From contig NZ_JAPYPC010000018.1 in assembly GCF_029937855.1 (NCBI RefSeq), positions 1 to 64,000 of the forward strand: 64,000 nucleotides of DNA, written 5' to 3'. Shown in pieces: positions 17,351 to 25,706 of the stretch; position 1 is the stretch's first letter, and each line of letters begins with the position of its first letter. The stretch comes from Christiangramia sp. (GTDB lineage: Bacteria; Bacteroidota; Bacteroidia; Flavobacteriales; Flavobacteriaceae). The position numbers and the translations under genes were made by a program. A model generated the notes under the pieces. The model made no database searches. It was not told the origin of the DNA and saw only the letters and a program-made list of their open reading frames with translations.

Positions 17351-17622
17351 TCCTGTCTGGCTTTTCTTCCCTTCTCAGTTAACCTGTACTTCTGTTTACT
17401 GCTTTTGGGTTTGTCCGGTGTTGTTAATTCTACAAAACCCTCTTCTATGGCGGGATTTAAGTAATTGATTCTAAAATTTTTTCTGTCCACAAGCCCTAAT
17501 GATTTTTGCAATTCGGTTCTACTTTCTTCGCCCTTAAAAACATTAAGAAGATCCCGTACTTGGGGGGAGACTTGTGGGGTAACTTGGGGGGAGACTTGCG
17601 GGGTCTCCCTATAATGTATGTT
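17347..17622 (-). pseudogene. C-terminal remnant with TPQV repeats (Fic/AAA_4-type tail)
   Basis: An open frame of about 92 codons without a usable start. It contains four PQV repeats, then a winged-helix-like end (SRTELQKSLGLVDRKNF, YLNPAIEEGFVELTTPDKP, KYRLTEKGRKARQE). This is the standard tail of Fic-family and divergent-AAA (AlbA_2/AAA_4) regulators often found beside type I RM genes; the rest of the gene is missing. It sits between the RhuM-like gene and hsdR and ends in an ATGA overlap with the hsdR start, so translation through it may still feed hsdR. Identity of the parent gene is an inference from the tail alone. Confidence 0.6.
17559..17603 (+). repeat. Direct repeat with four G-tracts, possible G-quadruplex
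   Basis: CTTGGGGGGAGACTTG occurs twice (17559-17574, 17583-17598), so G6, G4, G6 and G4 tracts are separated by loops of 8, 6 and 8 bases. It encodes the PQV repeats on the minus strand. The G-rich strand is the template strand for the operon, so a quadruplex could slow transcription into hsdR (inference). Confidence 0.55.
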
Positions 17623-17630
17623 TCATAAGG

Positions 17631-18677
17631 TTAATTTCTATCATTTTTACTTCTTCCCTTTTTTAAGCCTTTCACCATTTTGTCAAAATCAGATTCTATA
17701 TTTTGGGTTTTGTTGAACTTGTCGTATTCCGAAAAGGCTTTGTTTTCGGCTTGTTTTTTAGATCGTTTCCCCAGACCCTGTAAAACTTTATATTCATTAA
17801 ACTCTAAAAACTTGTTGACGCTTAGCGCAAGTTGCTCCATCGTAAAGATATTTTCTCTTTCAATCAAGCCTTCTATGTAATCAAAATAACCTGTTACCGT
17901 TCGTTCCAGTTGCTTGATTTCCTTTTCTTCAAGGTAGTTCTTGGCGATGGTGGTATCAGATTTAAGAATTCTACCTTCAGGAGCATTTTTAAAAGTGGCG
18001 AGGCCCATTTGAGGCTTGGAACTATCTGCTTTTAAGTAGATAATTTCAGCGGCAGTTTTGCCTGTTATGGCAAAATGAAATTTGTTTTGAACCGTTGCAT
18101 AAAACTTTTTGGTAATAGGTGATTTCGGATCGTAATCAATACTACATTCCGCAAATATATCAGTAACCTGTTGATAGATTCTACGTTCGCTGGCACGAAT
18201 GGAACGAACCCGTTCCAATAACTCCCTGAAATAATCCTTTCCAAAAAAAGTTTTACCCTGCTTTAAACGATCATCATCTAAAGCAAAACCTTTAATAATG
18301 TATTCTTTTAATACCCTGGTAGCCCAAATACGAAACTGAGTGGCTTTGGTGGAGTTTACCCTATAACCCACAGAAATAATAGCATCTAAATTGTAATACT
18401 CTAAATTGCGTGCAACCTCTCTTTCTCCTTCAGTTTGAACTGTTCGGAATTTCCGAACAGTTGTCTCTTTCTCTAATTCCCCACTTTTAAAAATATTACG
18501 CAAATGTTCGCTAATCGTAGATTTTGACACCCCAAATAACTCTGCAATTTTTTGCTGGGTAAGCCATACCGTTTCATTCTGAACGTAAATTTCTATTTTT
18601 ACCTCACCACTTGGTGCGGTGTATAAAATAAAATCGCTGAGCTCATCACTGGGTTTTATATGCTTGTCTTTTTTCAT
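17631..18677 (-). CDS. RhuM-family (virulence RhuM-like) DNA-binding protein
   Basis: About 348 aa from the ATG at 18677; 14 more residues are possible upstream, but the first conserved block follows this start. The N-terminal helix-turn-helix WLTQQKIAELFGVSKSTISEHLRNIF is followed by the family signature NLEYYNLDAIISVGYRVNS and ATQFRIWATRVLKEYIIKGFALDD, then a Fic-like C-terminal half (KNYLEEKEIKQLERTVTGYFDYIE). RhuM proteins are commonly lodged inside type I RM operons; their exact function is not established, and a regulatory or anti-toxin-like role is usual speculation. It lies between the third TIR gene and hsdR on the same strand. Confidence 0.88.
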   Translation of the reverse strand: MKKDKHIKPSDELSDFILYTAPSGEVKIEIYVQNETVWLTQQKIAELFGVSKSTISEHLRNIFKSGELEKETTVRKFRTVQTEGEREVARNLEYYNLDAIISVGYRVNSTKATQFRIWATRVLKEYIIKGFALDDDRLKQGKTFFGKDYFRELLERVRSIRASERRIYQQVTDIFAECSIDYDPKSPITKKFYATVQNKFHFAITGKTAAEIIYLKADSSKPQMGLATFKNAPEGRILKSDTTIAKNYLEEKEIKQLERTVTGYFDYIEGLIERENIFTMEQLALSVNKFLEFNEYKVLQGLGKRSKKQAENKAFSEYDKFNKTQNIESDFDKMVKGLKKGRSKNDRN

Positions 18678-18756
18678 ATTATTCCTAATCTTCCTTCTCC
18701 AGGCCTTCGGAAAGTTCACGTTTATTTTCTATACGATTGGTTTCGGGCATATTTTT

Positions 18757-19344
18757 TTAATTAGAAAGCCAATTATCAAGCTTAGTATATGAGCGGGCCT
18801 CACCAATCTCAATTGGAGAGACAACATAATAACCTTCGTCAAAATAACCACCAATTTTTCTTTGAACAGTAAATCTTCTAATGAACTCTATCGTAGGATA
18901 TATTTGAAGGTATTCATTACCTGTATAGCCTTTATAATCTTCTTTCACTGGCATTAAAGCTATGTGATTTATATACTTATGTGTATCTCCAATGCCTAGT
19001 TCCCAATTACACCATTTGGAGTTAATAGCACCTTCAGTGGCCAAGAATATAAATTTTCTATTCTCCTTTATCTTACTTTTGATTCTTGAAGCTGTTTTAC
19101 CAGAAGTATTTTTAGGCATATCACCATCAAGCCAGTCCACATAAACATTCACATTCATTCTTTTCAAGAATTGGATAGCAGCATCTAACTCAGTTCTTTC
19201 ATTATGTTTATGAGATAAAAAGATTGTAACTTTTCCTACTCTACTTTCGTTACTAAATTCGTTTAAGCTTCCATTCAAACCTTTAGAAAAGGTTCGCGTC
19301 TGATTTCTAAAGCCTAATAGTTGGGACTTATCTATTATGCTCAT
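18757..19344 (-). CDS. TIR-domain protein (195 aa), third TIR of the cassette
   Basis: A 195-aa TIR-fold protein. Beta-strand A is KVTIFLSHKHNE (~38-49), the BB-loop region VYVDWLDGDMP is at ~68-77, and the catalytic-type motif KWCNWELG places the conserved Glu at about 115, as in NAD-cleaving TIR domains. The C-terminal part (EYLQIYPTIEFIRRF, YYVVSPIEIGEA) is not a known second domain. It starts in the very next base after the preceding TIR-like gene's stop, so translation is tightly coupled. It may make or respond to a NAD-derived signal; it resembles neither ThsA nor a pore-forming effector. Activity is inferred from the Glu motif. Confidence 0.8.
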   Translation of the reverse strand: MSIIDKSQLLGFRNQTRTFSKGLNGSLNEFSNESRVGKVTIFLSHKHNERTELDAAIQFLKRMNVNVYVDWLDGDMPKNTSGKTASRIKSKIKENRKFIFLATEGAINSKWCNWELGIGDTHKYINHIALMPVKEDYKGYTGNEYLQIYPTIEFIRRFTVQRKIGGYFDEGYYVVSPIEIGEARSYTKLDNWLSN

Positions 19345-19836
19345 CTAATTATTTTTTCTAATTTCTATAGCCTCTTCAATCCAGTCTTCAATGTTTTCTC
19401 TTATGTGATTGTACACTTTTTGGCTATCTGTATAAGGTGGATTGTAACATTTGATGACGGAAGAAAATTTCTTACTGCCAAAATCAAAATAATCAAAGGG
19501 ATTATCTCCTTTATTAGATTTTTCCCCATCTCCGTTTTTTAAATTATGAATATGAATCCCAACAATACCTTTTTTTTCAGACCAAGCTCTTTCAATTTCA
19601 TAGTTAATCCATTTTCTATTTGCAGTATTTTCCCCTACTAATACTATGACACAGGTTTTACCTGTCATATTATCATTTATCCATTTCTTAATTGCAGCAT
19701 CTCCTCCATTGGTTACTGTTTCCCATTTATTAGGAGTGGCAACCGAATTACCTTCTATTTTCCCTATACTTCGAACTGTCGAGGCTCTCCAATTATCTGG
19801 TTTGTAATGAAAACTTGTAAATACATTTCTTGCCAT
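19345..19836 (-). CDS. ThsB-like TIR protein (DUF1863/MTH538 type)
   Basis: A 163-aa protein that matches the DUF1863 TIR-like family by its opening ARNVFTSFHYKPDNWRAST, the segment KWINDNMTGKTCVIVLVGENT and the motif KWINYEIERAW, which puts the putative catalytic Glu at about 80. ThsB of Thoeris belongs to this family and, upon infection, makes a cyclic ADP-ribose isomer. The protein lies one base after the SLOG-type gene and abuts the next TIR gene. The adjacent SLOG protein would be the natural receptor of its product (inference). No Thoeris-type SIR2 or transmembrane effector is encoded nearby. Confidence 0.82.
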   Translation of the reverse strand: MARNVFTSFHYKPDNWRASTVRSIGKIEGNSVATPNKWETVTNGGDAAIKKWINDNMTGKTCVIVLVGENTANRKWINYEIERAWSEKKGIVGIHIHNLKNGDGEKSNKGDNPFDYFDFGSKKFSSVIKCYNPPYTDSQKVYNHIRENIEDWIEEAIEIRKNN

Positions 19837-19837
19837 T

Positions 19838-20428
19838 TTATTTGTTTTTAATTAATAAATCTTGAAAGAGTGACATATAAGCATAATCCTCTAAAAACCT
19901 TTCGTTTTTCTCAAAATCAAAATTATCATAAACCATTTTAGATCCCGCACCAGTGCTGCCTAAAGGGATTACCTTTGCTTTCGGATGAAACTCTCTGAAC
20001 ATTTTATACTCTATTTCAATTCCTTCCATTCCACCTATAAAAACACCAGCATAAAAATCATTAGTACCAATCATTAATTCACGCATTAAACCTAAGCTAA
20101 TTTCTCTGTCATCGTTAGCCGGAGTTAAGCGCACATTTTCAAACTTGTTATTATCTTTAGGAAAAAAATTTTCAAAAAACCTAGATTGATAAAGTACCAC
20201 GTGATCTTGGATTGTCAAATTCATTTTCTGTAAAACATAATTAATTAAAGGTGTAATGGAGGGATGCCCACCCCAAATTAATCTATAGTGAGGTAAAATA
20301 GTAGTGGCTAATGCAATAACCGAATCTCGTATGGCTATTACATCGGCTGAATCTATATATTTTGGATCTCGCTCTGGTAGTGGTATGCTTGCTGATAGGA
20401 AAATATTTTTTAATTCTTTTGAAACCAT
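19838..20428 (-). CDS. Stand-alone SLOG-type Rossmann protein
   Basis: A 196-aa protein resembling the SLOG/LOG Rossmann superfamily: strand 1 KNIFLSASIPLP, the glycine loop LIWGGHPSITPLI at ~50-62, a second strand VVLYQSRFF, and the acidic glycine block AGVFIGGMEGIEIEYKMFREFHP followed by KVIPLGSTGAGSK. SLOG domains bind nucleotide ligands; in Thoeris ThsA the SLOG domain senses the TIR-made cyclic nucleotide. Here the domain fills the whole protein, with no SIR2, nuclease or membrane segment fused to it. It overlaps the long TIR gene upstream by 19 bases. It is either a sensor that acts through a partner protein or a nucleotide-processing enzyme (inference). Confidence 0.7.
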   Translation of the reverse strand: MVSKELKNIFLSASIPLPERDPKYIDSADVIAIRDSVIALATTILPHYRLIWGGHPSITPLINYVLQKMNLTIQDHVVLYQSRFFENFFPKDNNKFENVRLTPANDDREISLGLMRELMIGTNDFYAGVFIGGMEGIEIEYKMFREFHPKAKVIPLGSTGAGSKMVYDNFDFEKNERFLEDYAYMSLFQDLLIKNK

Positions 20429-21576
20429 TTATCGAAATTTTGCTTTTTCAGTGTTTTGATTTTTAAATAATTGTTCAACCATTCCAAATGTTTTAACCAT
20501 TTTTCTCTAATCCTAATATCATCAAAAATTAAGTAAACGCTTTCCACTTCATATTCATTTATTTCTTTTACCAATTCTTCCGACATATTACAATCTAAAG
20601 ACTGTGGTATCCCGATAGTTGGTATAAAAATTCTTCTTTTTTTATTCCCCAATTCCTCTGTTATAATTCTTTCAGGCTGTAGGTTAATTTTTTTTCCATA
20701 TTTCAACGCAATATTTGAAAATTCAGTTATTAAATTATCTTGCCTGGAAGCTAAATTTCGGGCTCTAACGGATTCTGCACTACTTACTATTTCATTAACA
20801 ATATCTTCTTTTAATTTAGAGGCATCCTTGTTTTTATATAAATTATCGATAAAGTCCGAATCCTTTAAGTGTTTTGGAAATGAGACGTGTGCAGCGCTGT
20901 CAATTTTATTGTTTGGCCAAATCAACTGAACAATTCCAATCTGTTTGGCATTAGCCTCTGCTAGCTCCTCTTTACACCACTTACTTGTTAAGAATTTTGG
21001 GGTATTTAGCAAAACAATGACGTCACAATCGGTCATACGATGCCATAATTCTTCTTGAAAAGGCTCTCCTTGTTTGATGGAATGTGTGTCTAAAAAAACA
21101 TCAAAATTATTTTTTTCCATAGCCTCATATAATTGGATTGCAACAGAAGAGGATTCATCTCTTTTATAACTAATAAACACCTTGCGTGTATGTCTTAGTT
21201 TTCCGAAAGATTCTAAAGCCAAGTTCGTTATTTTACTGTCTTTAGTTTCATCGTAAAGCTGTCCATTCTGATTCTCTAAAATTTTCGGAATTTCTGCACT
21301 AAAAGAATCGTAATAAATCGGCAAGATTAATGTTGCATCTTTTAGTAACTTATCTATAATTTCAATATTTTTAAAATCACGATTTTTATCTCCAAAATAA
21401 ATGGCAAACGCAGGTTGATTAGCTTTATATTCTTTAGTAAAATTATTTTCATCAATTAAAATAAAAGAATCTTTCAATTGCCTCAATTCAATTAATTTTT
21501 CGAAAAAAAGATCTACTATCCTATCTGATAATTTTCCTGTTGTGCCCAGAATGATTAGTTGGTATTTGTATATCAT
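20410..21576 (-). CDS. Three-part TIR protein (388 aa), first TIR of the cassette
   Basis: Residues 1-~127 form an unrecognised alpha/beta domain (KYQLIILGTTGKLSDRIVDLF, PAFAIYFGDKNRDFKN, ATLILPIYYDSF). Residues ~130-255 are a canonical TIR domain: RKVFISYKRDESSSVAIQLYEAM, DVFLDTHSIKQGEPF and KWCKEELAEA with Glu about 204 in the catalytic position. Residues ~275-388 are a third, alpha/beta-looking region (RRIFIPTIGIPQS, VESVYLIFDDIRI). The gene follows hsdS by two bases and overlaps the SLOG gene. It is the largest protein of the cassette and the best effector candidate, with the flanking domains as ligand-binding or oligomerisation parts (inference). Confidence 0.82.
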   Translation of the reverse strand: MIYKYQLIILGTTGKLSDRIVDLFFEKLIELRQLKDSFILIDENNFTKEYKANQPAFAIYFGDKNRDFKNIEIIDKLLKDATLILPIYYDSFSAEIPKILENQNGQLYDETKDSKITNLALESFGKLRHTRKVFISYKRDESSSVAIQLYEAMEKNNFDVFLDTHSIKQGEPFQEELWHRMTDCDVIVLLNTPKFLTSKWCKEELAEANAKQIGIVQLIWPNNKIDSAAHVSFPKHLKDSDFIDNLYKNKDASKLKEDIVNEIVSSAESVRARNLASRQDNLITEFSNIALKYGKKINLQPERIITEELGNKKRRIFIPTIGIPQSLDCNMSEELVKEINEYEVESVYLIFDDIRIREKWLKHLEWLNNYLKIKTLKKQNFDKWFQKN

Positions 21577-21578
21577 AT

Positions 21579-22796
21579 TTAATTGGTTACTAATTTTTCT
21601 TTTTTTATTCTTGACATTCTGGAAAGTATAAAAGATTTTATTTCATACAATAATTTATTTTCTGAAATTTTGATATTCATCTTCTGGGATATATTCTCTA
21701 CATAACTTATAAAGTTTCTTAAAAGTTCATCTGGAGGAATTGCTACTAAATAATTCATAATCCACTCCTTGTCTCCTCTGGGCATCTTCGTTCCTTTACT
21801 TCCAGACATTACATATTCAAAAAATAAATCTTGCTCCAGAATAGCATATAAGTAAGAAGAATAATTACTGTTCTTAGATTTAAAACAGAGAATATCGTTA
21901 GAACAACCACCATCAAAATCAGCTTTCCATATCTTTTTAAAATATGGACGAATGTTTGAAATCAAAATATCCCCTTTAATAAACTTAGGAAGCGTCTTTG
22001 AAGTTGGAAGCTTAGAGGCCGTAGTAATCCCTTTCCTATTAGCAAGCATATTATCAGTCGAGACATAATTTAATAAATCTAAATTTTCAACTTCTATTCG
22101 TTCTTTTGTATAATGAGCAACATTTCCTAAAGGGACAACTTCCCAACCCTTTGGAACCTCCTTATCCAACTCCTCATTATAAACCATTGCTCCACCAGAA
22201 GATTTGTAAGGTTTTCCAATTTCATTTGGAAATTCAAAATCGACAAACCAACGTTTATAGATAGCCTGTGCAGTTTCCTCCAGTTTCTGATTAAGTTGTT
22301 CATTCAGTTTGATGCGATTTTTCACCACATTGTATTCGGTGACAATTTCGCGCTGTTTTTCTATGGAAGGAACAGGTAGTTCAATACTGCAAAAAGCATC
22401 CCAGGCTAAACCTCCCCTAACGTCAGCATCCGTATAGAACCAGGCATTTCTATCAAATTCAGCACGACTATACCACATCATCAAATATTCAGGTAATAAA
22501 ATAGAAGTATCCTTTATTTCAAAGACATCATATGCAGGTGATACTATAAAAGGTTTTTCATTTTCTGAAAGTGCAATTGGTATTCTATAATCTCTGCCAA
22601 CGTGCATTCGGTTACAGGCAAATTGCCCAGGTCTTACAATTAAATATCTTGATAGATTAGTGCCTACTACATTGGCTACTGAAGGCATAAAAAACTTATC
22701 TATATTAATACCTAAAAGTTCAGAATACCTATCTTCTGAATTTCGGACTTTTAATTTTTGTATGTAATCTCCAATAGGTTTATAGTTTGATTGCAT
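21579..22796 (-). CDS. hsdS: Type I restriction-modification specificity subunit (HsdS)
   Basis: About 405 aa from the ATG at 22796, which overlaps the hsdM stop by 17 bases; an in-frame start 21 bases earlier is possible. It has two target-recognition domains, each followed by a helical spacer: TRD1 ~1-150, then VPSIEKQREIVTEYNVVKNRIKLNEQLNQKLEETAQAIYKRWFVDFEF, TRD2 ~195-345 beginning VPKGWEVVPLGNVA, and a second spacer IPPDELLRNFISYVENISQKM. HsdS sets the DNA target of the HsdM methylase and HsdR. Unusually, the four genes that follow are TIR/SLOG genes rather than hsdR. Confidence 0.95.
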   Translation of the reverse strand: MQSNYKPIGDYIQKLKVRNSEDRYSELLGINIDKFFMPSVANVVGTNLSRYLIVRPGQFACNRMHVGRDYRIPIALSENEKPFIVSPAYDVFEIKDTSILLPEYLMMWYSRAEFDRNAWFYTDADVRGGLAWDAFCSIELPVPSIEKQREIVTEYNVVKNRIKLNEQLNQKLEETAQAIYKRWFVDFEFPNEIGKPYKSSGGAMVYNEELDKEVPKGWEVVPLGNVAHYTKERIEVENLDLLNYVSTDNMLANRKGITTASKLPTSKTLPKFIKGDILISNIRPYFKKIWKADFDGGCSNDILCFKSKNSNYSSYLYAILEQDLFFEYVMSGSKGTKMPRGDKEWIMNYLVAIPPDELLRNFISYVENISQKMNIKISENKLLYEIKSFILSRMSRIKKEKLVTN

Positions 22797-24345
22797 ACCC
22801 AAGCTCTTTAAAAACATCTAATAATTCCTTTTTGGACTGCTCTTCTTCTTTTAGCAAATCTGTCAGTTCGCTTCGTAAACCTGCCATTTTGGAGTCAAAA
22901 TCGATGTTTTCATCCCGGTTTACAAATTCAATGTATTTGCTGGGCACCAGGGAGAAGTCTTTCTTTTTAATATCTGCTTTGGTGGCACTGTAGCAATATT
23001 CCGGAATATCTTTATAATCTGTATTTTCCTGTTGCCAATCGTGGTAGGTTTTGGCAATATCCTGAATATGCTTTGGGCTAAACTGGATAAATTTTTTCTC
23101 AAACGGCTCCCCGATCTGCCGTAAATCCATAAACAGCACTTCTTCCTGCCGGTCCCGATAATGCCTTTCTTCATCGCCAATAGAACGGGTATGTGCGGTT
23201 TTATTTTTATTAAGGATCCAAACGGTTACGCTTATATTGGTGGTGTAAAACATATTTTGTGGCAGGATAATAATAGCTTCCACCAGGTTGTTCTCCACCA
23301 ACTTTTTCCTAATTTTATATTCTTCGCCACCCCCGGAAAGAGCTCCGTTAGCCAAAATAAAACCGGCAACCCCATCATCTGATAGTTTGGAAACCATATT
23401 TAGGATCCAACCATAATTTGCGTTGCTTTTTGGAGGCACTTCATAACCCTGCCATCGAGGATCATCAATTAATTCCTGCGGCCCACGCCAGTCCTTTTGA
23501 TTAAAGGGCGGGTTGGCCATAATATAATCTGCTTTCAGATCTTTATGCTGATCGTTGCTAAAGGTATCGGCCGCTTTTTCACCCAGATTAGCAGATATCC
23601 CCCGAATGGCAAGGTTCATTTTTGCCAGTTTGTAAGTAGTATTAGTGTACTCCTGTCCGTAAATGGAAATTTCCCGTTTGCTCCCGTGGTGGCTTTCAAT
23701 AAACTTAATAGACTGCACGAACATTCCACCTGAACCACAAGCCGGATCATAAATTATCCCTTTATAGGGTTCTATCATTTCGGCAATAAGGTTTACAATA
23801 CTCTTTGGTGTATAGAATTCTCCCTTTCCTTTTCCTTCCGCCAATGCGAATTTGGACAAAAAGTATTCATATACACGCCCCACGATATCCTGGGATTTGT
23901 CTTTTTGAGTATCTATTTTATTTATGGTGTCCAAAAGAGAGGATAATTTACTTTGGTCCAGTCCTAAGCGGGAAAAATAATTGTCCGGCAATGCACCCTT
24001 TAGAGATGGGTTGTTCTTTTCGATCTGGTTTAACGCGGTATCAATCTTTAGTGCAATATCGTCCTGCTTCGCATTTTTAATAAGATAGTTCCATCGGGAA
24101 GTTTCTGCCAAGAAAAAGACGTTCTTCATATTATAGAAGTCTTTCATCTCAAGATACTTTTCTTTGCCTTCGGCAACAAGTTCCTCACGGCGCACTTCAA
24201 ATTTATCACTGGCAAATTTCAGGAAGATAAGCCCGAGCACCACGTGTTTGTATTCTGAAGGTTCTATGGAGCCACGCAATTTATTCGCAGCATCCCACAG
24301 GCTTTCTTCAATAGATTTTTCTTTGGTAGTTTTCTTTTTGGCCAT
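22780..24345 (-). CDS. hsdM: Type I restriction-modification methyltransferase subunit (HsdM)
   Basis: A 521-aa N6-adenine methyltransferase. An N-terminal helical domain (HsdM_N, LWDAANKLRGSIEPSEYK) precedes the catalytic domain with S-adenosylmethionine motif DPACGSGGMF at ~200-209 and catalytic NPPF at ~278-281. GKGKGEFYTPKSIVNL is the conserved lead-in. It methylates host sites chosen by HsdS and is the first gene of the operon. The start is the only good ATG, and about 240 non-coding bases upstream should hold the operon promoter, which would also drive the TIR/SLOG genes. Confidence 0.97.
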   Translation of the reverse strand: MAKKKTTKEKSIEESLWDAANKLRGSIEPSEYKHVVLGLIFLKFASDKFEVRREELVAEGKEKYLEMKDFYNMKNVFFLAETSRWNYLIKNAKQDDIALKIDTALNQIEKNNPSLKGALPDNYFSRLGLDQSKLSSLLDTINKIDTQKDKSQDIVGRVYEYFLSKFALAEGKGKGEFYTPKSIVNLIAEMIEPYKGIIYDPACGSGGMFVQSIKFIESHHGSKREISIYGQEYTNTTYKLAKMNLAIRGISANLGEKAADTFSNDQHKDLKADYIMANPPFNQKDWRGPQELIDDPRWQGYEVPPKSNANYGWILNMVSKLSDDGVAGFILANGALSGGGEEYKIRKKLVENNLVEAIIILPQNMFYTTNISVTVWILNKNKTAHTRSIGDEERHYRDRQEEVLFMDLRQIGEPFEKKFIQFSPKHIQDIAKTYHDWQQENTDYKDIPEYCYSATKADIKKKDFSLVPSKYIEFVNRDENIDFDSKMAGLRSELTDLLKEEEQSKKELLDVFKELGYAIKL

Positions 24346-24586
24346 TATTCAGATTCGGGTATGTAGTAAATAATTTATGCTTCCGAGGTAGGGTGGGGAA
24401 GCCGTGGCAATTTATGAAAAAGAAATCTATTGTTAAAGCTTTACTAAACTCATATAAAATCTTAAAAATGGTATATTTGAATACAAGTTGAAGATAGCGG
24501 TTAAGGAGCGGCTAACACCTCGCAGATATTGGTCGCTCCAAATAGTACTAAAGATGGTTAATAATTGGTTCATTATCCATTTTTAG

Positions 24587-25525
24587 CTAGAAAGGAGCTT
24601 CGTTTTCGTCGTATATGATATCTATTACTTCACCATCAGGATAGACAATTTGGATAACATTATACACCTCATGGCCTTTAATTTTAACTTCACCTTCACT
24701 ATCTAATTTTTGTTTGAGTTCCAAATCACAAATGAGTAATGTACCGCTGGAAAAATTAAGATTCTTCTGAATGACCATTTGCTGAAATCTTTTGTCTTTC
24801 ATTTTGAAGTTAAAAGCTTTATCATTATAAATTCCTCGCCAGTTCGCTCTACTTCTTTTAAGTACAGGAGAAACTATTTCTATTTCTACGTTATTTTTGA
24901 AATCTGGTTCGATATCGGCTTCATTAATAATGAATTTTGAGAAATCTTTTTTTGGTACAACATTTTCTTTTTCCAATGGCTCAAGATCAGCGTTTACTTG
25001 CCTCGTTGCAAAACGGATAATTTTATCTTCACTATTGAGGAATCTGTAAAAATTCGATTTTGAAATTTTTACTTTATTAGTTTCCGCCGCATATAAGGCA
25101 AGTCGATCTTTTAAATTAATTACTTCAGGAGAATGTTCTTTTTTTAAATCTATTTCTTCTAACTCTTTCTTTAATTTCTCAATTTCTAATTCAAGTTTTT
25201 GTTTCTTTAGCTTCTCAGTTTCAGTATCTGTTTTTATATTATTGGCTACCACATCTGCTAAAATTTTACTGATCAAACCACCAAAATAAACTGCAATATT
25301 CCTGATACTTTCATTTTCAGGAGCGGTTACAAATTCATAAAAGGTCTCAAGTCCTCCTTCTTTTCTAGGCAGAACATTAGTTTTAACCTCAATTTTTAAA
25401 ATTTTGGCTACTTCTTCTACTATCTTTATAAATTCTGCTTCCGCTAAATTAAATAGCTTAGCATTCAAAGTATGATCATGATTCTCTAAATAGAAGTGAA
25501 GCTCTAAATAATTTCTTTTATCCAT
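24587..25525 (-). CDS. Coiled-coil protein of unknown function beside the RM operon
   Basis: A 312-aa protein I do not recognise. The N-terminus (~1-95) is mixed alpha/beta with a hydrophobic stretch IRNIAVYFGGLISKILADVVANNI. Residues ~100-150 are a strong charged coiled coil (KLKKQKLELEIEKLKKELEEIDLKK). The C-terminal third (RANWRGIYNDKAFNFKMKDKRFQQMV, LLICDLELKQKLDSEGEVKIKGHEVYNVIQIVYPDG) is beta-rich and reads like a compact ligand- or DNA-end-binding domain. It lies between the XRE regulator and hsdM, all on the minus strand. The setting suggests a defence or regulatory role, but nothing in the sequence proves one. Confidence 0.6.
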   Translation of the reverse strand: MDKRNYLELHFYLENHDHTLNAKLFNLAEAEFIKIVEEVAKILKIEVKTNVLPRKEGGLETFYEFVTAPENESIRNIAVYFGGLISKILADVVANNIKTDTETEKLKKQKLELEIEKLKKELEEIDLKKEHSPEVINLKDRLALYAAETNKVKISKSNFYRFLNSEDKIIRFATRQVNADLEPLEKENVVPKKDFSKFIINEADIEPDFKNNVEIEIVSPVLKRSRANWRGIYNDKAFNFKMKDKRFQQMVIQKNLNFSSGTLLICDLELKQKLDSEGEVKIKGHEVYNVIQIVYPDGEVIDIIYDENEAPF

Positions 25526-25706
25526 ATATCGATTTTATAAGCGGAGTAGTAATATAATAATTATAAAGTATAAAGACTTTATCAGGTTTAATCCTGTAAG
25601 ATCTCTGAAATTCAGTATGAGGTTAAGAGTAATGAATTTGGAGTAAATTGAACTTCATGAAAAAATAAGTGTGAATATGATTAACGTAATTCAAAAATAA
25701 TTGTGT

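Noticed and set aside
17559-17603. CRISPR-like repeat
   Set aside because: Only two copies, 24-base period, and the repeat encodes the PQV amino-acid repeats in frame.
19838-20428. Classic Thoeris ThsA
   Set aside because: No SIR2 or transmembrane segment is fused or adjacent; only the SLOG-type fold is present.
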